Source of the DNA: JBBKWJ01 sp037968895
Lineage (GTDB): Bacteria; Actinomycetota; Acidimicrobiia; Acidimicrobiales; SZUA-35
Direction: 5' to 3'
NCBI GenBank assembly: GCA_037968895.1
Contig: JBBKWJ010000006.1
Location: forward strand, 1-43,772
DNA length: 43,772 nucleotides
Made by a program: the position numbers and the translations under genes. Under the pieces are notes generated by a model that was not told the DNA's origin, did no database searches, and was given only the letters and a program-made list of their open reading frames with translations. Below, piece by piece: positions 26,407 through 35,459 of this stretch. The first letter of the stretch is position 1, and each line of letters opens with the position of its first letter.

Positions 26407-28035
26407 ATGGCACGAGAGCTCGAAACACCCGCACCCGGGCACTGGATACTCGACCGTTCTCACTACCCGGGAGGGACAACCCCGCTTAGCGCGTGGCTTC
26501 TCGAAAACTCGATGCTTGCCGGAACCGGCAAAGTGTTCAGCGAAGTTGGTGTGCCTCTCGGCGGAGTCGATGCTCGCATGGTCGATGGCTTCTTTTACAC
26601 GAGGATGAGGCCACTCATTCGCCCAGAAAGCCCGTCGGCGAAGCTTCCACCACTCGCGATACTCAAGCTGGCTGCACGACTCCATCCAGAATTTCGTCGC
26701 CGCGAAAAGAGAGCGGTGGCATCGTTCCGCGACAAACCAGCGCTTGCGGTAGCACTTGAATGGGAAACGACGATCCGCCCCGCCCGACGAGCTGCAAACC
26801 TGCGCCTCCAAAGTGTCGATCCGGTGGCGCTCGATGATGGCGCTCTTGAGAAGTATGTGAGTGAGTTGCTCGACCATGCGCTTGAGGGGTTCACTACCCA
26901 CTTCTGGCTACACGGTCATGATCTGGGCCCAATCGCCCGGTACCTCTATTCGGCCATTGGCTGGGGCCTTGACCCAACGGCATCGATCGAAGCGTTGGCT
27001 GGGGCATCGCCTTCAACATCGAGGCCACGCCAAGTATTGGTCGAGCTTCGCCGCCTAGCCGATAGCGCGGGTGTCGAAATAGAAACGCTCGATGACGTAA
27101 GGGCAGTGTCTGAGGAGGCCGCGGAACTTCTCGACACCTATCTCGAAGACCACGGCCAGGTCTTGACGACGGGGTACGACCTCACGAACCTGACACTGCA
27201 TGAGCTTCCGACAGTGATTGTGCGGAGCATCAACACCGCAGTCCCGAACGAGCATCGAGATTCGGACAAGACTCGTAGGGAACTTCGTTCACTTGTGCCA
27301 GCCGAAAGCCGCGACGAGTTCGAGACGCTGCTTGACGATGCGCGAGCCGTGATGGACATGCGCGACGACAACGGCCCAATGACAACCGAATGGCCAGTGG
27401 GGTTGCTTCGTCGTGGCCTGCTCGCCGCCGGGACTCGTCTCGCCGACCGGGGTGTTCTAACCGACGCGACGTTGGTCCTCGAGCTCACTGAACCTGAAAC
27501 GAGGGTCATCTTGAGCGGGGCGACGCCAGGCGATCTGATCGCCCGTCGTACCAGTCGGCAGGCGAAAGCCAGACTCAAACCACCAGACACGCTTGGTCCG
27601 GTCGAACCTGAGCCGCCGCTTGAGATCCTTCCCCCCGGCCAGCGAAAGCTCGTGGCCATGGTCCAAACGGCGATGCTTCACCTTGGAATGAACGGCAGCA
27701 CGACTCGAGACGGACTTGAAGGTTTTGGCGTCGGGCAAGAGCCGTATATCGGAACGGCTCGGATCGCCCAGTCAGCCGATGACGCAATTGAGATGCTGGA
27801 ACCGGGCGATGTGCTCATAGTGCGTGCGACGTCGCCTGCGTTCAACTCGGTGCTCGCTATTGCGGGCGCCGTTGTCACGAGCGATGGCGGCATTTTGTCT
27901 CATGCTGCGGTGCTTGCTCGCGAACTCGGCATTCCGGCCGTCATCGGGGTTGCGGCGGCGCTCGATATCGCCGATGGCTCGATCGTCGAAGTCGACCCAA
28001 TTCAAGGAATAGTAAGGATCGTGCCTGGCGCCTAG
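26407..28035 (+). CDS. PEP-utilising enzyme homologue with swivelling phospho-His domain, no ATP-grasp
   Basis: 542 aa. The C-terminal 130 residues form the PEP-utilisers mobile domain, with GDVLIVRATSPAFNSVLAIA and SDGGILSHAAVLARELGIPA, placing the phospho-histidine at His499. The N-terminal 400 residues resemble the central linking region of rifampicin phosphotransferase and PEP synthase-like proteins (HWILDRSHYPGGTTPLSAWL), but neither an ATP-grasp domain nor a PEP-binding TIM barrel is visible. It would need a partner to load or use the phosphate, or it may be regulatory. It is divergent from the Na/Pi cotransporter and 35 bases before the DUF1269 gene. Confidence 0.75.
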   Translation: MARELETPAPGHWILDRSHYPGGTTPLSAWLLENSMLAGTGKVFSEVGVPLGGVDARMVDGFFYTRMRPLIRPESPSAKLPPLAILKLAARLHPEFRRREKRAVASFRDKPALAVALEWETTIRPARRAANLRLQSVDPVALDDGALEKYVSELLDHALEGFTTHFWLHGHDLGPIARYLYSAIGWGLDPTASIEALAGASPSTSRPRQVLVELRRLADSAGVEIETLDDVRAVSEEAAELLDTYLEDHGQVLTTGYDLTNLTLHELPTVIVRSINTAVPNEHRDSDKTRRELRSLVPAESRDEFETLLDDARAVMDMRDDNGPMTTEWPVGLLRRGLLAAGTRLADRGVLTDATLVLELTEPETRVILSGATPGDLIARRTSRQAKARLKPPDTLGPVEPEPPLEILPPGQRKLVAMVQTAMLHLGMNGSTTRDGLEGFGVGQEPYIGTARIAQSADDAIEMLEPGDVLIVRATSPAFNSVLAIAGAVVTSDGGILSHAAVLARELGIPAVIGVAAALDIADGSIVEVDPIQGIVRIVPGA

Positions 28036-28070
28036 CGTAGAGGGCTTACGACGATCGATGGAGACAAACG

Positions 28071-28592
28071 ATGACAGCTGAAACAGAGAGTGTTCCACGA
28101 ACACTGGTCGGAGTCTCCTTTGAAGATGTCTTCCGTGCCCGAGAATTCATGACAGCAGCGACTCGACTTGCGTCAAAGAAGCAACTCGTGCTCGAAGATG
28201 TCGTGCTGATCGTAAAAGATGCAGACGGCAAGACCACGGTGACCGAGACGAAAGATCCTCAGGCGGCAAGCACCGCGCTCTCGGGCGCAATGTGGGCTGG
28301 CCTCGTTGGGTTAATGATCGGTGGGCCCGTCGGCTGGGTCGCTGGATTAGCCGCTGGTGCCGGTGCTGGCGTCGTCGCAGCCAAGGTTATAGATATCGGG
28401 GTTTCAGACGAGTGGGTCGCCTGGTTTCGGGGTGCAGCCACCCCTGGGTCCGCGATCGTAGCCCTCCTTGTTACAGAGCTCCGAGAAGATGCACTTGTCA
28501 CCGAGGCCAGACGATTTGCTGGCTCGCATCTGGTGTACGCGAATGTTCCGGATGATCTACACCGTCGTCTGAATGAGGCATTTGGGGCATGA
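28071..28592 (+). CDS. DUF1269 family protein with glycine-rich membrane hairpin
   Basis: 173 aa. Two beta-alpha soluble parts flank a Gly/Ala-rich hydrophobic region (about residues 70-105: GAMWAGLVGLMIGGPVGWVA and AGAGAGVVAAKVIDIGV). This arrangement (FEDVFRAREFMTAA opening, EDVVLIVKDADGKTTVTET, and EALVTEA-type C-terminus) is typical of the DUF1269 family of actinobacterial membrane-associated proteins of unknown function. GGAGA precedes ATG 28071. It may be co-transcribed with the swivel-domain protein upstream. Confidence 0.8.
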   Translation: MTAETESVPRTLVGVSFEDVFRAREFMTAATRLASKKQLVLEDVVLIVKDADGKTTVTETKDPQAASTALSGAMWAGLVGLMIGGPVGWVAGLAAGAGAGVVAAKVIDIGVSDEWVAWFRGAATPGSAIVALLVTELREDALVTEARRFAGSHLVYANVPDDLHRRLNEAFGA

Positions 28593-28599
28593 TGTTGTG

Positions 28600-29742
28600 A
28601 TGACCACCGTCGAGACTCCCGCATCTGCCCTTGAACTGCGATCAACCCTTACCGACGACGGGATGGTGACACTCGGACTCCGCCAATGCGACGTTGTGGC
28701 CCCCGGCGACGACGAGGTGCTGGTGCGGGTCGAGGCAGCCCCGATCAACCCATCAGATCTCGGCATGTTATTTGCCAGGGCGGATCTCGAGGGCGCAACC
28801 GTGTCTGCCACCGCTGACTTGCCTGCCGTGATGGCGCCAGTCGACAGGGCTTCGGTCGTTGGGCAAGCAGGCAGGCTGGGCAAGGCAATGCCAGTCGGAA
28901 ACGAGGGAGCGGGAACCGTTGTGGCGGCTGGCTCCTCCGCCACCGCCCAGGCGATGCTCGGGAAGGTCGTCGGGTTCTTGTCTGGTAGCTCCTACGCCGA
29001 GTACCGGACCTTGCATGTTGCCCAATGCCTTCTTATGCCTGAGGGAGTTACGCCCGCGGAGGCAGCCGCCCCGTTCGTGAACCCGCTTACGGCGCTTGGA
29101 ATGGTCGAAACAATGCGAGCCGAGGGCCACAGCGCGTTGCTCCACACGGTTGGCGCCTCGAATCTGGGTCTGATGCTGAATCGCATCTGCATTGCCGATG
29201 GAATCGGACTCGTGAACTTAGTCAGGAAGCCGGCACAAGCAGAGCAGCTGCGGAGCCTCGGTGCGCTCCACGTCGTCGACACCAGCGCCGCGTCGTTCCT
29301 CGACGATCTGGCCGATGCGTTGCGAGCAACCGGTGCCACTATCGCCTTCGACGCAATCGGCGGCGGAGAACTCGCTGGCATCGTTCTGGCACAGATGGAG
29401 AAGGTGCAAAGCGAGAGCGCAGGGGAGTTCAGTCGCTACGGATCTGACACGCACAAGCAGGTCTACATCTATGGCGGTCTTGATCGTGGGCCGACCACTC
29501 TTCGACGCGACTTCGGCATGTCGTGGTCGGTTGGCGGATGGCTTCTGACGCCCTTCTTGGCCAAGATCGGTCAGGCCGAATCCGATCGCCTTCGCCAGCG
29601 GGTCGCCGACGAAATCAAGACGACGTTTGCGAGCTCATACGGTCTGAGGCTGTCGCTCGCCGACGCCGTCGACCCTGACAAGGTGAAACGCTACGGCCGT
29701 ATGGCCACTGGCGACAAAGCACTTATCACGCCGCAGGCTTAG
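28600..29742 (+). CDS. MDR-family (quinone oxidoreductase-like) dehydrogenase
   Basis: 380 aa from ATG 28600; earlier in-frame codons overlap the DUF1269 gene. Medium-chain dehydrogenase/reductase fold: EVLVRVEAAPINPSD, GNEGAGTVVAAG, VNPLTALGMVETMRAEGHSA and the Rossmann segment LLHTVGASNLGLMLNRI. Zinc ligands are absent, as in NADPH:quinone reductases and related enoyl reductases. The nucleotide-binding motif VGASNLG deviates slightly from the usual GxxGxxG. The substrate is unknown. Its stop overlaps that of the convergent Nudix gene. Confidence 0.82.
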   Translation: MTTVETPASALELRSTLTDDGMVTLGLRQCDVVAPGDDEVLVRVEAAPINPSDLGMLFARADLEGATVSATADLPAVMAPVDRASVVGQAGRLGKAMPVGNEGAGTVVAAGSSATAQAMLGKVVGFLSGSSYAEYRTLHVAQCLLMPEGVTPAEAAAPFVNPLTALGMVETMRAEGHSALLHTVGASNLGLMLNRICIADGIGLVNLVRKPAQAEQLRSLGALHVVDTSAASFLDDLADALRATGATIAFDAIGGGELAGIVLAQMEKVQSESAGEFSRYGSDTHKQVYIYGGLDRGPTTLRRDFGMSWSVGGWLLTPFLAKIGQAESDRLRQRVADEIKTTFASSYGLRLSLADAVDPDKVKRYGRMATGDKALITPQA

Positions 29743-30599
29743 CGCCCAACGGAGAGCACGTATACCGGTTCGACCACGTCGCTGTATCCAGGCTGGTCAG
29801 GCTTGAGGATGCCTCTAATTTTGCCTGCGTCGTCGAGCATGATTCGAGGCAGAATGGGTCGAGGGACGCCGATGTCAGCGGCTGCTTGCATGACTTGGGC
29901 AGCGGTGACGTGAGGCTCCAGAAATTGCAGCGAAACAACGGTCGGCGGGAACATCTGCAGGTCACCGTCCTTCCACATCTGTAGGGCGTCAGCAGGCCGG
30001 ACCCAGAGACTCGCGATGGTTTCCTTGTCATCGTGGAGCGGTTCTTGTCCTTCAGGAGCCAATGCCACGAAGAATCGGGTGTCGAAACGCCGGCGTTCGC
30101 CAACAGGGGTTATCCAATGGTCGACCAGCGCTATGCGGTCGGGGAGCAGGGTCAACCTTTCGGCGACACAGAAGTCGACGAGCGACAGGTCCCCTTCATG
30201 CACTGCGTGGCGCGCTGTGTTGAAGCGCTCCACCGTCTCAGCGTCGTCAAACCGCAAGATGTCGCTTCCGTCAGCCGGGCGAGCGAGTAGCACTCCCGCC
30301 TCCTCGAAGCACTCTCGTATTCCGGCCACGAGCCAGGCGAGACCTCCTCGCGGCAAACCCATAGCGGCAGAGGCTGATGCGTCGTCGAGTCCGTTCACGA
30401 TCGGCTCTAGTGCGTCTAGGTGATCCTCGTCGTCGACCTTGCCGCCGGGAAACACATACTGGCCTCTGGCGAACGCCGCAGACAACGTGCGCTGCATCAT
30501 GAACACCTCCAGCCCGGTCTCACCATCTCGAACGAGCATGACAGTTGCGGCAGGGCGAACTGGTACTGAAGCGGCTAGTTGTGGTGTTTCGTTGGTCAC
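29739..30599 (-). CDS. Nudix hydrolase, NUDT19-like
   Basis: 286 aa. The Nudix box is split: QYVFPGGKVDDEDHL, then about 35 intervening residues, then GIRECFEEAGVLLA, with the metal-binding REcFEE glutamates. This interrupted box is characteristic of the NUDT19/RP2 group, whose members hydrolyse CoA derivatives; CoA or acyl-CoA diphosphatase activity is therefore likely. The N-terminus has the strand PVRPAATVMLVRDG. The next gene on the same strand upstream is the patatin, 20 bases away, so an operon involved in lipid/CoA turnover is plausible. Confidence 0.85.
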   Translation of the reverse strand: MTNETPQLAASVPVRPAATVMLVRDGETGLEVFMMQRTLSAAFARGQYVFPGGKVDDEDHLDALEPIVNGLDDASASAAMGLPRGGLAWLVAGIRECFEEAGVLLARPADGSDILRFDDAETVERFNTARHAVHEGDLSLVDFCVAERLTLLPDRIALVDHWITPVGERRRFDTRFFVALAPEGQEPLHDDKETIASLWVRPADALQMWKDGDLQMFPPTVVSLQFLEPHVTAAQVMQAAADIGVPRPILPRIMLDDAGKIRGILKPDQPGYSDVVEPVYVLSVGR

Positions 30600-30619
30600 C
30601 GAGACGACGATAGACGACG

Positions 30620-31474
30620 TCAGATCGTTTTCAGGTAGTCAACCGTTTCGTCATATGCCCGATCGATGCCGAGCTTGATCGACGTGCTGTGGTTATAGCG
30701 AAGCTTGGCTGGGTCATTGAACTTCACTGACGAATCGACTCCGGTCGGGAGCACATGAATTGTCACACCTTCTGGCAGATGCTCGATGTCGTGGTGGAAG
30801 CGATGGCGTCTCGCGATCTCAAACGCCACGAAAGCCACATCCCACGCATGCTTCGGGAGGCGAAGCGGCGTATCAATATTGCCGACGTGCAGCACGAAGA
30901 TGGTCGTCGCGCCCAGTTTCAGTGCTCGGGAGATAGGTATCGAGTTGACGACGCCACCGTCGATGAAATGGTTTCCGTCTACCTCGACGGGAGGAAGCAG
31001 GCCCGGCACCGCGCACGAGCTGAGAATCGCCTCTACCAGTGGGCCAGACTCGAACCACCATTCTGAGCTGGTCTCGATACAAGCGGCCGAACATTGGAAC
31101 GGGGTGGGAAGTTCACCGAACGACGTATACGGCAGCCATTCGATCAGCAGATTCCGCAATGCAGTATTTGAGTGAAGATGAGTGCGATGCCGAACGACGT
31201 TGGCCATCCGAGAGATAATGCCCTCCCGAAGCACACCAGTGGCAGCTAGGTGGGTCCACAGCGTTTCAAGCCGCTCGCTCATCTCGGCGAGTTCGCCCGA
31301 GGCAATAATCGCCCCGTTGACTGATCCGATCGAGGTCCCGACGACAAGGTCGGGTCGAATGCTCGTCTCGGAGAGCGCCTTCAGCATTCCAACCTCGGCC
31401 GCGCCGCGGAGACCGCCTCCGCCGAGCACAAAGGCAACCTTCTCCTGGCTGGCGGGCTCTGCTGTTTGTGCCAT
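30620..31474 (-). CDS. Patatin-like phospholipase (RssA-like)
   Basis: 284 aa. Glycine-rich oxyanion loop FVLGGGGLRGAAEVG, nucleophile Ser48 in GTSIGS, and catalytic Asp172 in FIDGGVVNSIP, giving the Ser-Asp dyad of patatins. It should hydrolyse ester bonds in lipids; there is no signal peptide. It starts divergently from the acyltransferase gene across 62 bases (31475-31536), so an acyl hydrolase and an acyltransferase share a promoter region. Confidence 0.9.
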   Translation of the reverse strand: MAQTAEPASQEKVAFVLGGGGLRGAAEVGMLKALSETSIRPDLVVGTSIGSVNGAIIASGELAEMSERLETLWTHLAATGVLREGIISRMANVVRHRTHLHSNTALRNLLIEWLPYTSFGELPTPFQCSAACIETSSEWWFESGPLVEAILSSCAVPGLLPPVEVDGNHFIDGGVVNSIPISRALKLGATTIFVLHVGNIDTPLRLPKHAWDVAFVAFEIARRHRFHHDIEHLPEGVTIHVLPTGVDSSVKFNDPAKLRYNHSTSIKLGIDRAYDETVDYLKTI

Positions 31475-31536
31475 CTTCGGAGACTACCTTCGCGTTGCCC
31501 AATACTCGAAGGTCGCTCGTCGATTAGGCTTCACCC

Positions 31537-32568
31537 GTGTCGACATGGAGACCCTCGATACGGTTACGGGTCCCGCCCCGTTCAATCCGACTACTCGTTG
31601 TCACCCCAATCGTTTTTGTCGCGAGCGGCGCAGTCACGTTCGCCTCGCCGGTGCTTCACTTGTTCCTCGCTCTCGCTGACGTCCTCGATCGCAAACGATG
31701 GCGGTTTAGCCGCCTCGGCGGCCTTGGCATCGCATTGTGCGTAACCGAATTTGTCGGGCTTCTTGCTGTCTTTGTTCTCTGGGTTGGCACCGGCTTCGGC
31801 TTCTGGATTCACAGCGACCGGTCACTGAGGGCGCACAACCGTGTCTTTGGGTGGTGGCTCGAGCTCGTCACTCGGGCGCTCCGCTTTTATCTGGGCTTCG
31901 AGTTTGTGTTGCCGACAACAGAGCGCATTTACGGTCCGATCCTGACCTTCGCCAGGCACGCGGGTCCCGGTGATGCTTTTCTTCTGGCCCGGACGGTAAT
32001 CCAGGACTACCGTCGTCAACTTCGTATGGTCGGGGCTGACAAGCTCCTCTGGGACCCATTCATGAACCACATGATGCTGCGCCTCCCTCACCATTTCTGC
32101 GATCCGAATCCAAAAGACCCGAGGGCAGCCCTCGCCGGTATCGCTGACTTGTGCAGCACCATGGGCGACGACAGTGTCATGATCGTGTTCCCCGAGGGCG
32201 GCAACTGGACCCCGAGCAGGTGGACCGGGGCGATCGAGCGGCTGGAGTCCCGTGGCCGACCGGCCCTTGCCGAAAGGGCAGCAGCAATGACCCATGTGCT
32301 TCCGCCGAGATCAGCGGGCGCTGTTGCTGCACTTACCGCTCGCGACGACGTAACGGTGGTCTTTGTTGGCCATGTTGGCCTCGAAGACCTGTATTCGCTC
32401 GGTGAAATCTGGCGTCGAATCCCGCTTCGACGCAGTGTCCAGGCCGCGTATTGGTCGGTCCCGAATAGCCAGATTCCGACGGACCGGGCGGCCTTGAGCG
32501 ACTGGCTATTTGACCAGTGGGAGTTGCTGGACGAGTGGATTTCGGACAACGAGGCGGCCGCTCACTAG
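31537..32568 (+). CDS. Membrane-bound acyltransferase, PlsC-like
   Basis: 343 aa from GTG 31537. Two hydrophobic segments (about residues 20-45 and 60-85) anchor it. The acyltransferase block has the HX4D motif in FARHAGPGDAF and the substrate motif FPEGGNWTPSRW, of the lysophosphatidic acid acyltransferase family. It probably acylates a lysophospholipid or another glycerolipid. The first ten residues (MSTWRPSIRLR) are not conserved in appearance, so the exact start is not certain. The 74-base gap to the hydrolase gene shows nothing else. Confidence 0.85.
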   Translation: MSTWRPSIRLRVPPRSIRLLVVTPIVFVASGAVTFASPVLHLFLALADVLDRKRWRFSRLGGLGIALCVTEFVGLLAVFVLWVGTGFGFWIHSDRSLRAHNRVFGWWLELVTRALRFYLGFEFVLPTTERIYGPILTFARHAGPGDAFLLARTVIQDYRRQLRMVGADKLLWDPFMNHMMLRLPHHFCDPNPKDPRAALAGIADLCSTMGDDSVMIVFPEGGNWTPSRWTGAIERLESRGRPALAERAAAMTHVLPPRSAGAVAALTARDDVTVVFVGHVGLEDLYSLGEIWRRIPLRRSVQAAYWSVPNSQIPTDRAALSDWLFDQWELLDEWISDNEAAAH

Positions 32569-32642
32569 TGCGAAGCTCCTTTCTTGTAAACAGTGTGACC
32601 ACTGACTCTGGTGGCGAATCGGATGTTAGCTAGATTGGCAAC

Positions 32643-33542
32643 ATGGGCATCCCGCTGCAACACGTCTCCATCCACGGTCACGAAGTGACCTACCGACTCG
32701 TCGACGATGATCGATCGCAGCCGACTGTGCTGCTGATCCATGGCCTCGCAGGCTCCTCAAAGACCTGGAAAGCGGTGATGCCCCAACTTGCCGAAGACCA
32801 CACCGTGCTGGCACCCGACCTGCTCGGACACGGCGAGTCGGACAAGCCTGATGGTGACTACTCACTTGGGGCGTACGCGAGTGGTCTACGCGACCTTCTC
32901 GCGGTGCTTGATCTCGGTCCGGTAACCGTTGTCGGCCAGTCCCTCGGCGGTGGCATCGCGTTGCAGCTTGCGTATCAACATCCCGAACTCGTCGACCGCG
33001 TCATCCTCGTCGGAAGTGGTGGGCTCGGACGTGAAGTGAGCTGGCTGCTGAGAATTTTGACGCTCCCAGGAGCGGAGTTCCTCATGCCGTTCGTGTTCCC
33101 CCGGTTTGTGAGCGACCAGGGTGACGCAGTGAGCCGAATCGCTCACAACAAAGGACTTCATGCGCCTCGGCTGGCCGAGATGTGGAAGGCATACTCATCG
33201 CTGAGTCAAGCCGAGAACCGCAAGGCGTTTGTGAGAACACTTCGATCGGTGGTCGAACCGTGCGGCCAGTCCGTAAATGCGACGGATCGTCTCTACCTCG
33301 CGGCCGCTATGCCAACGCTCCTGATCTGGGGAGATGAGGATCGAATCATTCCAATTGAGCACGCATACGCCGCTCATGAGGCGATTCCTGGGAGCCGCCT
33401 TGAGGTGTTTGAAGGAGGCAGCCACTTCCCGCACGTCGACGACCCAGAACGCTTTGTAGCTGTGGTGAAAGACTTCATCGCAACAAGTGAGCCCGTCCCA
33501 GGAGCGATGAGCCAGTTCCGCAAGCTGCTAGTGACGCCTTGA
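32643..33542 (+). CDS. Alpha/beta hydrolase
   Basis: 299 aa. LLIHGLAGSSKTW (oxyanion loop), PDLLGHGESDKP, nucleophile Ser100 in VVGQSLGGGIAL, acid in LIWGDEDRIIP and the histidine in GGSHFPHVDDPERF form a complete catalytic triad. Substrates of such esterase/lipase/haloperoxidase-like enzymes cannot be read from sequence. It is not the OleB of the nearby ole cluster, because the nucleophile is Ser rather than Asp and OleB is fused to OleC here. It overlaps the cyclase gene by four bases (TTGA). Confidence 0.9.
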   Translation: MGIPLQHVSIHGHEVTYRLVDDDRSQPTVLLIHGLAGSSKTWKAVMPQLAEDHTVLAPDLLGHGESDKPDGDYSLGAYASGLRDLLAVLDLGPVTVVGQSLGGGIALQLAYQHPELVDRVILVGSGGLGREVSWLLRILTLPGAEFLMPFVFPRFVSDQGDAVSRIAHNKGLHAPRLAEMWKAYSSLSQAENRKAFVRTLRSVVEPCGQSVNATDRLYLAAAMPTLLIWGDEDRIIPIEHAYAAHEAIPGSRLEVFEGGSHFPHVDDPERFVAVVKDFIATSEPVPGAMSQFRKLLVTP

Positions 33543-34603
33543 AGCCAAACGTAGGCGACGATGGCGTCGACGTGAGCGTCGGACTCCAGGATGTTTACGG
33601 CATGGTCGGGCTCTCCCCGCCCTCGCTCAAGAGGGCTGACGTTTCGGCGGCAACGGGTGCAGATGGGGAGCACGCCGTTCGCTGGTGGCGGGCCCTCGGC
33701 TTCGCCGAGGTTGCCGATGGCGATACCGCGTTTCGAAAAGACGACATAGAAATGGTCAAGCGTTTGAATGACCTGGTCGCCAAGGGCACGCTCGACGACA
33801 GCGACATACTTCGCTTGGCCCGACTGATGGGGGCATCATTCTCCCGCCTGGCCGATGCCGTGCTTGGAGCGATTCCGGAGTTGCTCGAAGCCGACACGAC
33901 GCGACTGGCCACGACCGATGCAGATTTCGTTGGATTCGTTGAAGACTCGATGCAATACGTGTGGCGGCGGCACCTCGTCGCGGCGCTCGCCCGGCGATTA
34001 GAAATTGGAGACGAAGACCACCTTCAGGCGGTTGGGTTTGTCGATCTTTCTGGGTTCTCAAAGGTCAGCAAAAATGCCAGCCGTGACGAGATAACCGAAA
34101 TTGTTGAGACATTCGAGACCGAAGCGTTTGACGTTGTGTCCTCGCATGGGGGACGCGTCGTGAAGCTCATCGGTGACGAAGTCATGTTTGTGGCCGACAC
34201 CTTCGATGATGCAGTCGGTATTGCCGCTGATCTCATCGTGCGCTTGGGAACCGTCGAAGCGCTACCCCCAGTGCACTGCGGTGTGGCCTTCGGTCCGACC
34301 GTCCGTGTCGGGGGCGACGTCTTCGGCCAGACCGTCAACATGGCAAGCCGACTCACGAGTGTCGCTCGATCAGGGACTGTCGTTGTAGAGCGGGCCGCCG
34401 CGAAACATCTATTCGAGCGAGACGACCTCGATGTTCGGCCGTTGCGACGATCGGTTGATTTGAAGGGCGTCGGGCGGGCACGAGTCGTATCGATTAGGCC
34501 TCGAACGACGCCGCCAGTCGATCAAAACCCTCTGCCAGTGACACCGAAGGTGTCCAGCCAAGCGCCAAGCGGGTCTGTCGCTGATCAAACCAATGAGCCG
34601 TAG
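33539..34603 (+). CDS. Class III adenylate cyclase with N-terminal regulatory domain
   Basis: 354 aa if started at TTG 33539, which overlaps the hydrolase stop; ATG 33602 is an alternative. Residues about 20-155 form an alpha-helical regulatory domain like the one that inhibits Rv1264-type cyclases (LKRADVSAATGADGEHAV, then a winged pattern around 45-110). The cyclase domain has metal ligands Asp169 (GFVDLSGF) and Asp213 (KLIGDEVMF), the adenine-selecting Lys209 and Asp260, and the transition-state pair Asn267/Arg271 in FGQTVNMASRL. All key residues are present, so cAMP synthesis is expected. The last 37 residues run 110 bases into the convergent oleD. Confidence 0.9.
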   Translation: MKPNVGDDGVDVSVGLQDVYGMVGLSPPSLKRADVSAATGADGEHAVRWWRALGFAEVADGDTAFRKDDIEMVKRLNDLVAKGTLDDSDILRLARLMGASFSRLADAVLGAIPELLEADTTRLATTDADFVGFVEDSMQYVWRRHLVAALARRLEIGDEDHLQAVGFVDLSGFSKVSKNASRDEITEIVETFETEAFDVVSSHGGRVVKLIGDEVMFVADTFDDAVGIAADLIVRLGTVEALPPVHCGVAFGPTVRVGGDVFGQTVNMASRLTSVARSGTVVVERAAAKHLFERDDLDVRPLRRSVDLKGVGRARVVSIRPRTTPPVDQNPLPVTPKVSSQAPSGSVADQTNEP

Positions 34604-35459
34604 AAAGCTGTTCGGCGAGGAAACTCGTCATGGGCGGGTCGTCTTCGCGGCCTGTGCGCTCCCAGATCCGTTCGATGGCGGCGCCGCCGGAGATTGCAGC
34701 CATGGCTGGTACGTGGCGAGGTGACCATTTGATCCCGGCTGAAGCGACGATTCTGGCGACAAGTTCGTGCACCGTCCTCGGCTCGCCATTGGCTACCACG
34801 TACGCATTGCCGCCGAGCTCTTGGGCACGGTCAGCGGCTGCTACCAATGCGTCGGCGGCATTATCGACGTAGGTGCTATCGATCAGGGCAAGGCCCGACC
34901 CAATGAGTGGCAGTCGACCATTTCTTGCTCGATCGACGATCCGCCCAACGAGCTGGGTGTCGCCTGGACCCCATACGAGGTGAGGGCGGATGGCAACGAC
35001 GGGCATGGAGTCTGACGACGCAGTGAGCGCCTCCGCCTCAGCGATTGCCTTACTCGTGGCGTAGTGTCCTCGTGTCGAGAGCGGCTCGGCCGGTGACGCA
35101 CCGGCCCCTATGAGAGCTTTTCCACCATGGGCCACAGAAGGTGACGAGACGTGAACGAAGGCCGAGACACCGGCACGCCTCGCTGCTTCCCGGAGGAGGC
35201 CAGAGCCGTCGACGTTCGCTGCTTTGTACTCGTCCCAAGAGCCGGTGACCCCTACCTTTGCTGCAAGATGGATAACCGCATCCTGCCCCTCACACGCCCT
35301 AGCTACGGCGTCTCGGTCGAGTATCGAGGCGACAACCTCTCGGGTGTCGGTGCCAGTCGAATGCCGCTGCATGGTCGTGACCTCATCGCCCCGGTCCATA
35401 AGCCTGGCGACAACATGCCGGCCGATCAGGCTGGTTGCCCCCGTAACTAACACCTTCAC
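34494..35459 (-). CDS. oleD: OleD, NAD(P)H-dependent 2-alkyl-3-oxoalkanoate reductase
   Basis: 321 aa, extended short-chain dehydrogenase. The nucleotide-binding motif is GATSLIG (residues 7-13) and the catalytic pair Tyr133/Lys137 lies in YATSK, with SS at 105-106. OleD reduces the beta-keto acid made by OleA to a beta-hydroxy acid. Identification rests on its position: it is the last gene of a minus-strand operon after oleA and oleBC and overlaps oleBC by four bases. Its 3' end overlaps the convergent adenylate cyclase gene by 110 bases, an unusually long overlap of two plausible genes. Confidence 0.88.
   Translation of the reverse strand: MKVLVTGATSLIGRHVVARLMDRGDEVTTMQRHSTGTDTREVVASILDRDAVARACEGQDAVIHLAAKVGVTGSWDEYKAANVDGSGLLREAARRAGVSAFVHVSSPSVAHGGKALIGAGASPAEPLSTRGHYATSKAIAEAEALTASSDSMPVVAIRPHLVWGPGDTQLVGRIVDRARNGRLPLIGSGLALIDSTYVDNAADALVAAADRAQELGGNAYVVANGEPRTVHELVARIVASAGIKWSPRHVPAMAAISGGAAIERIWERTGREDDPPMTSFLAEQLSTAHWFDQRQTRLALGWTPSVSLAEGFDRLAASFEA

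Noticed and set aside
26342..26479. N-terminal extension of the Na/Pi cotransporter
   Set aside because: It overlaps the start of the divergent gene at 26407 and does not resemble the family; the start remains uncertain but is unlikely this far upstream.
32643..33542. Second OleB or haloalkane dehalogenase
   Set aside because: The nucleophile is Ser100 in GQSLGG, not Asp, and it is on the opposite strand from the ole operon.
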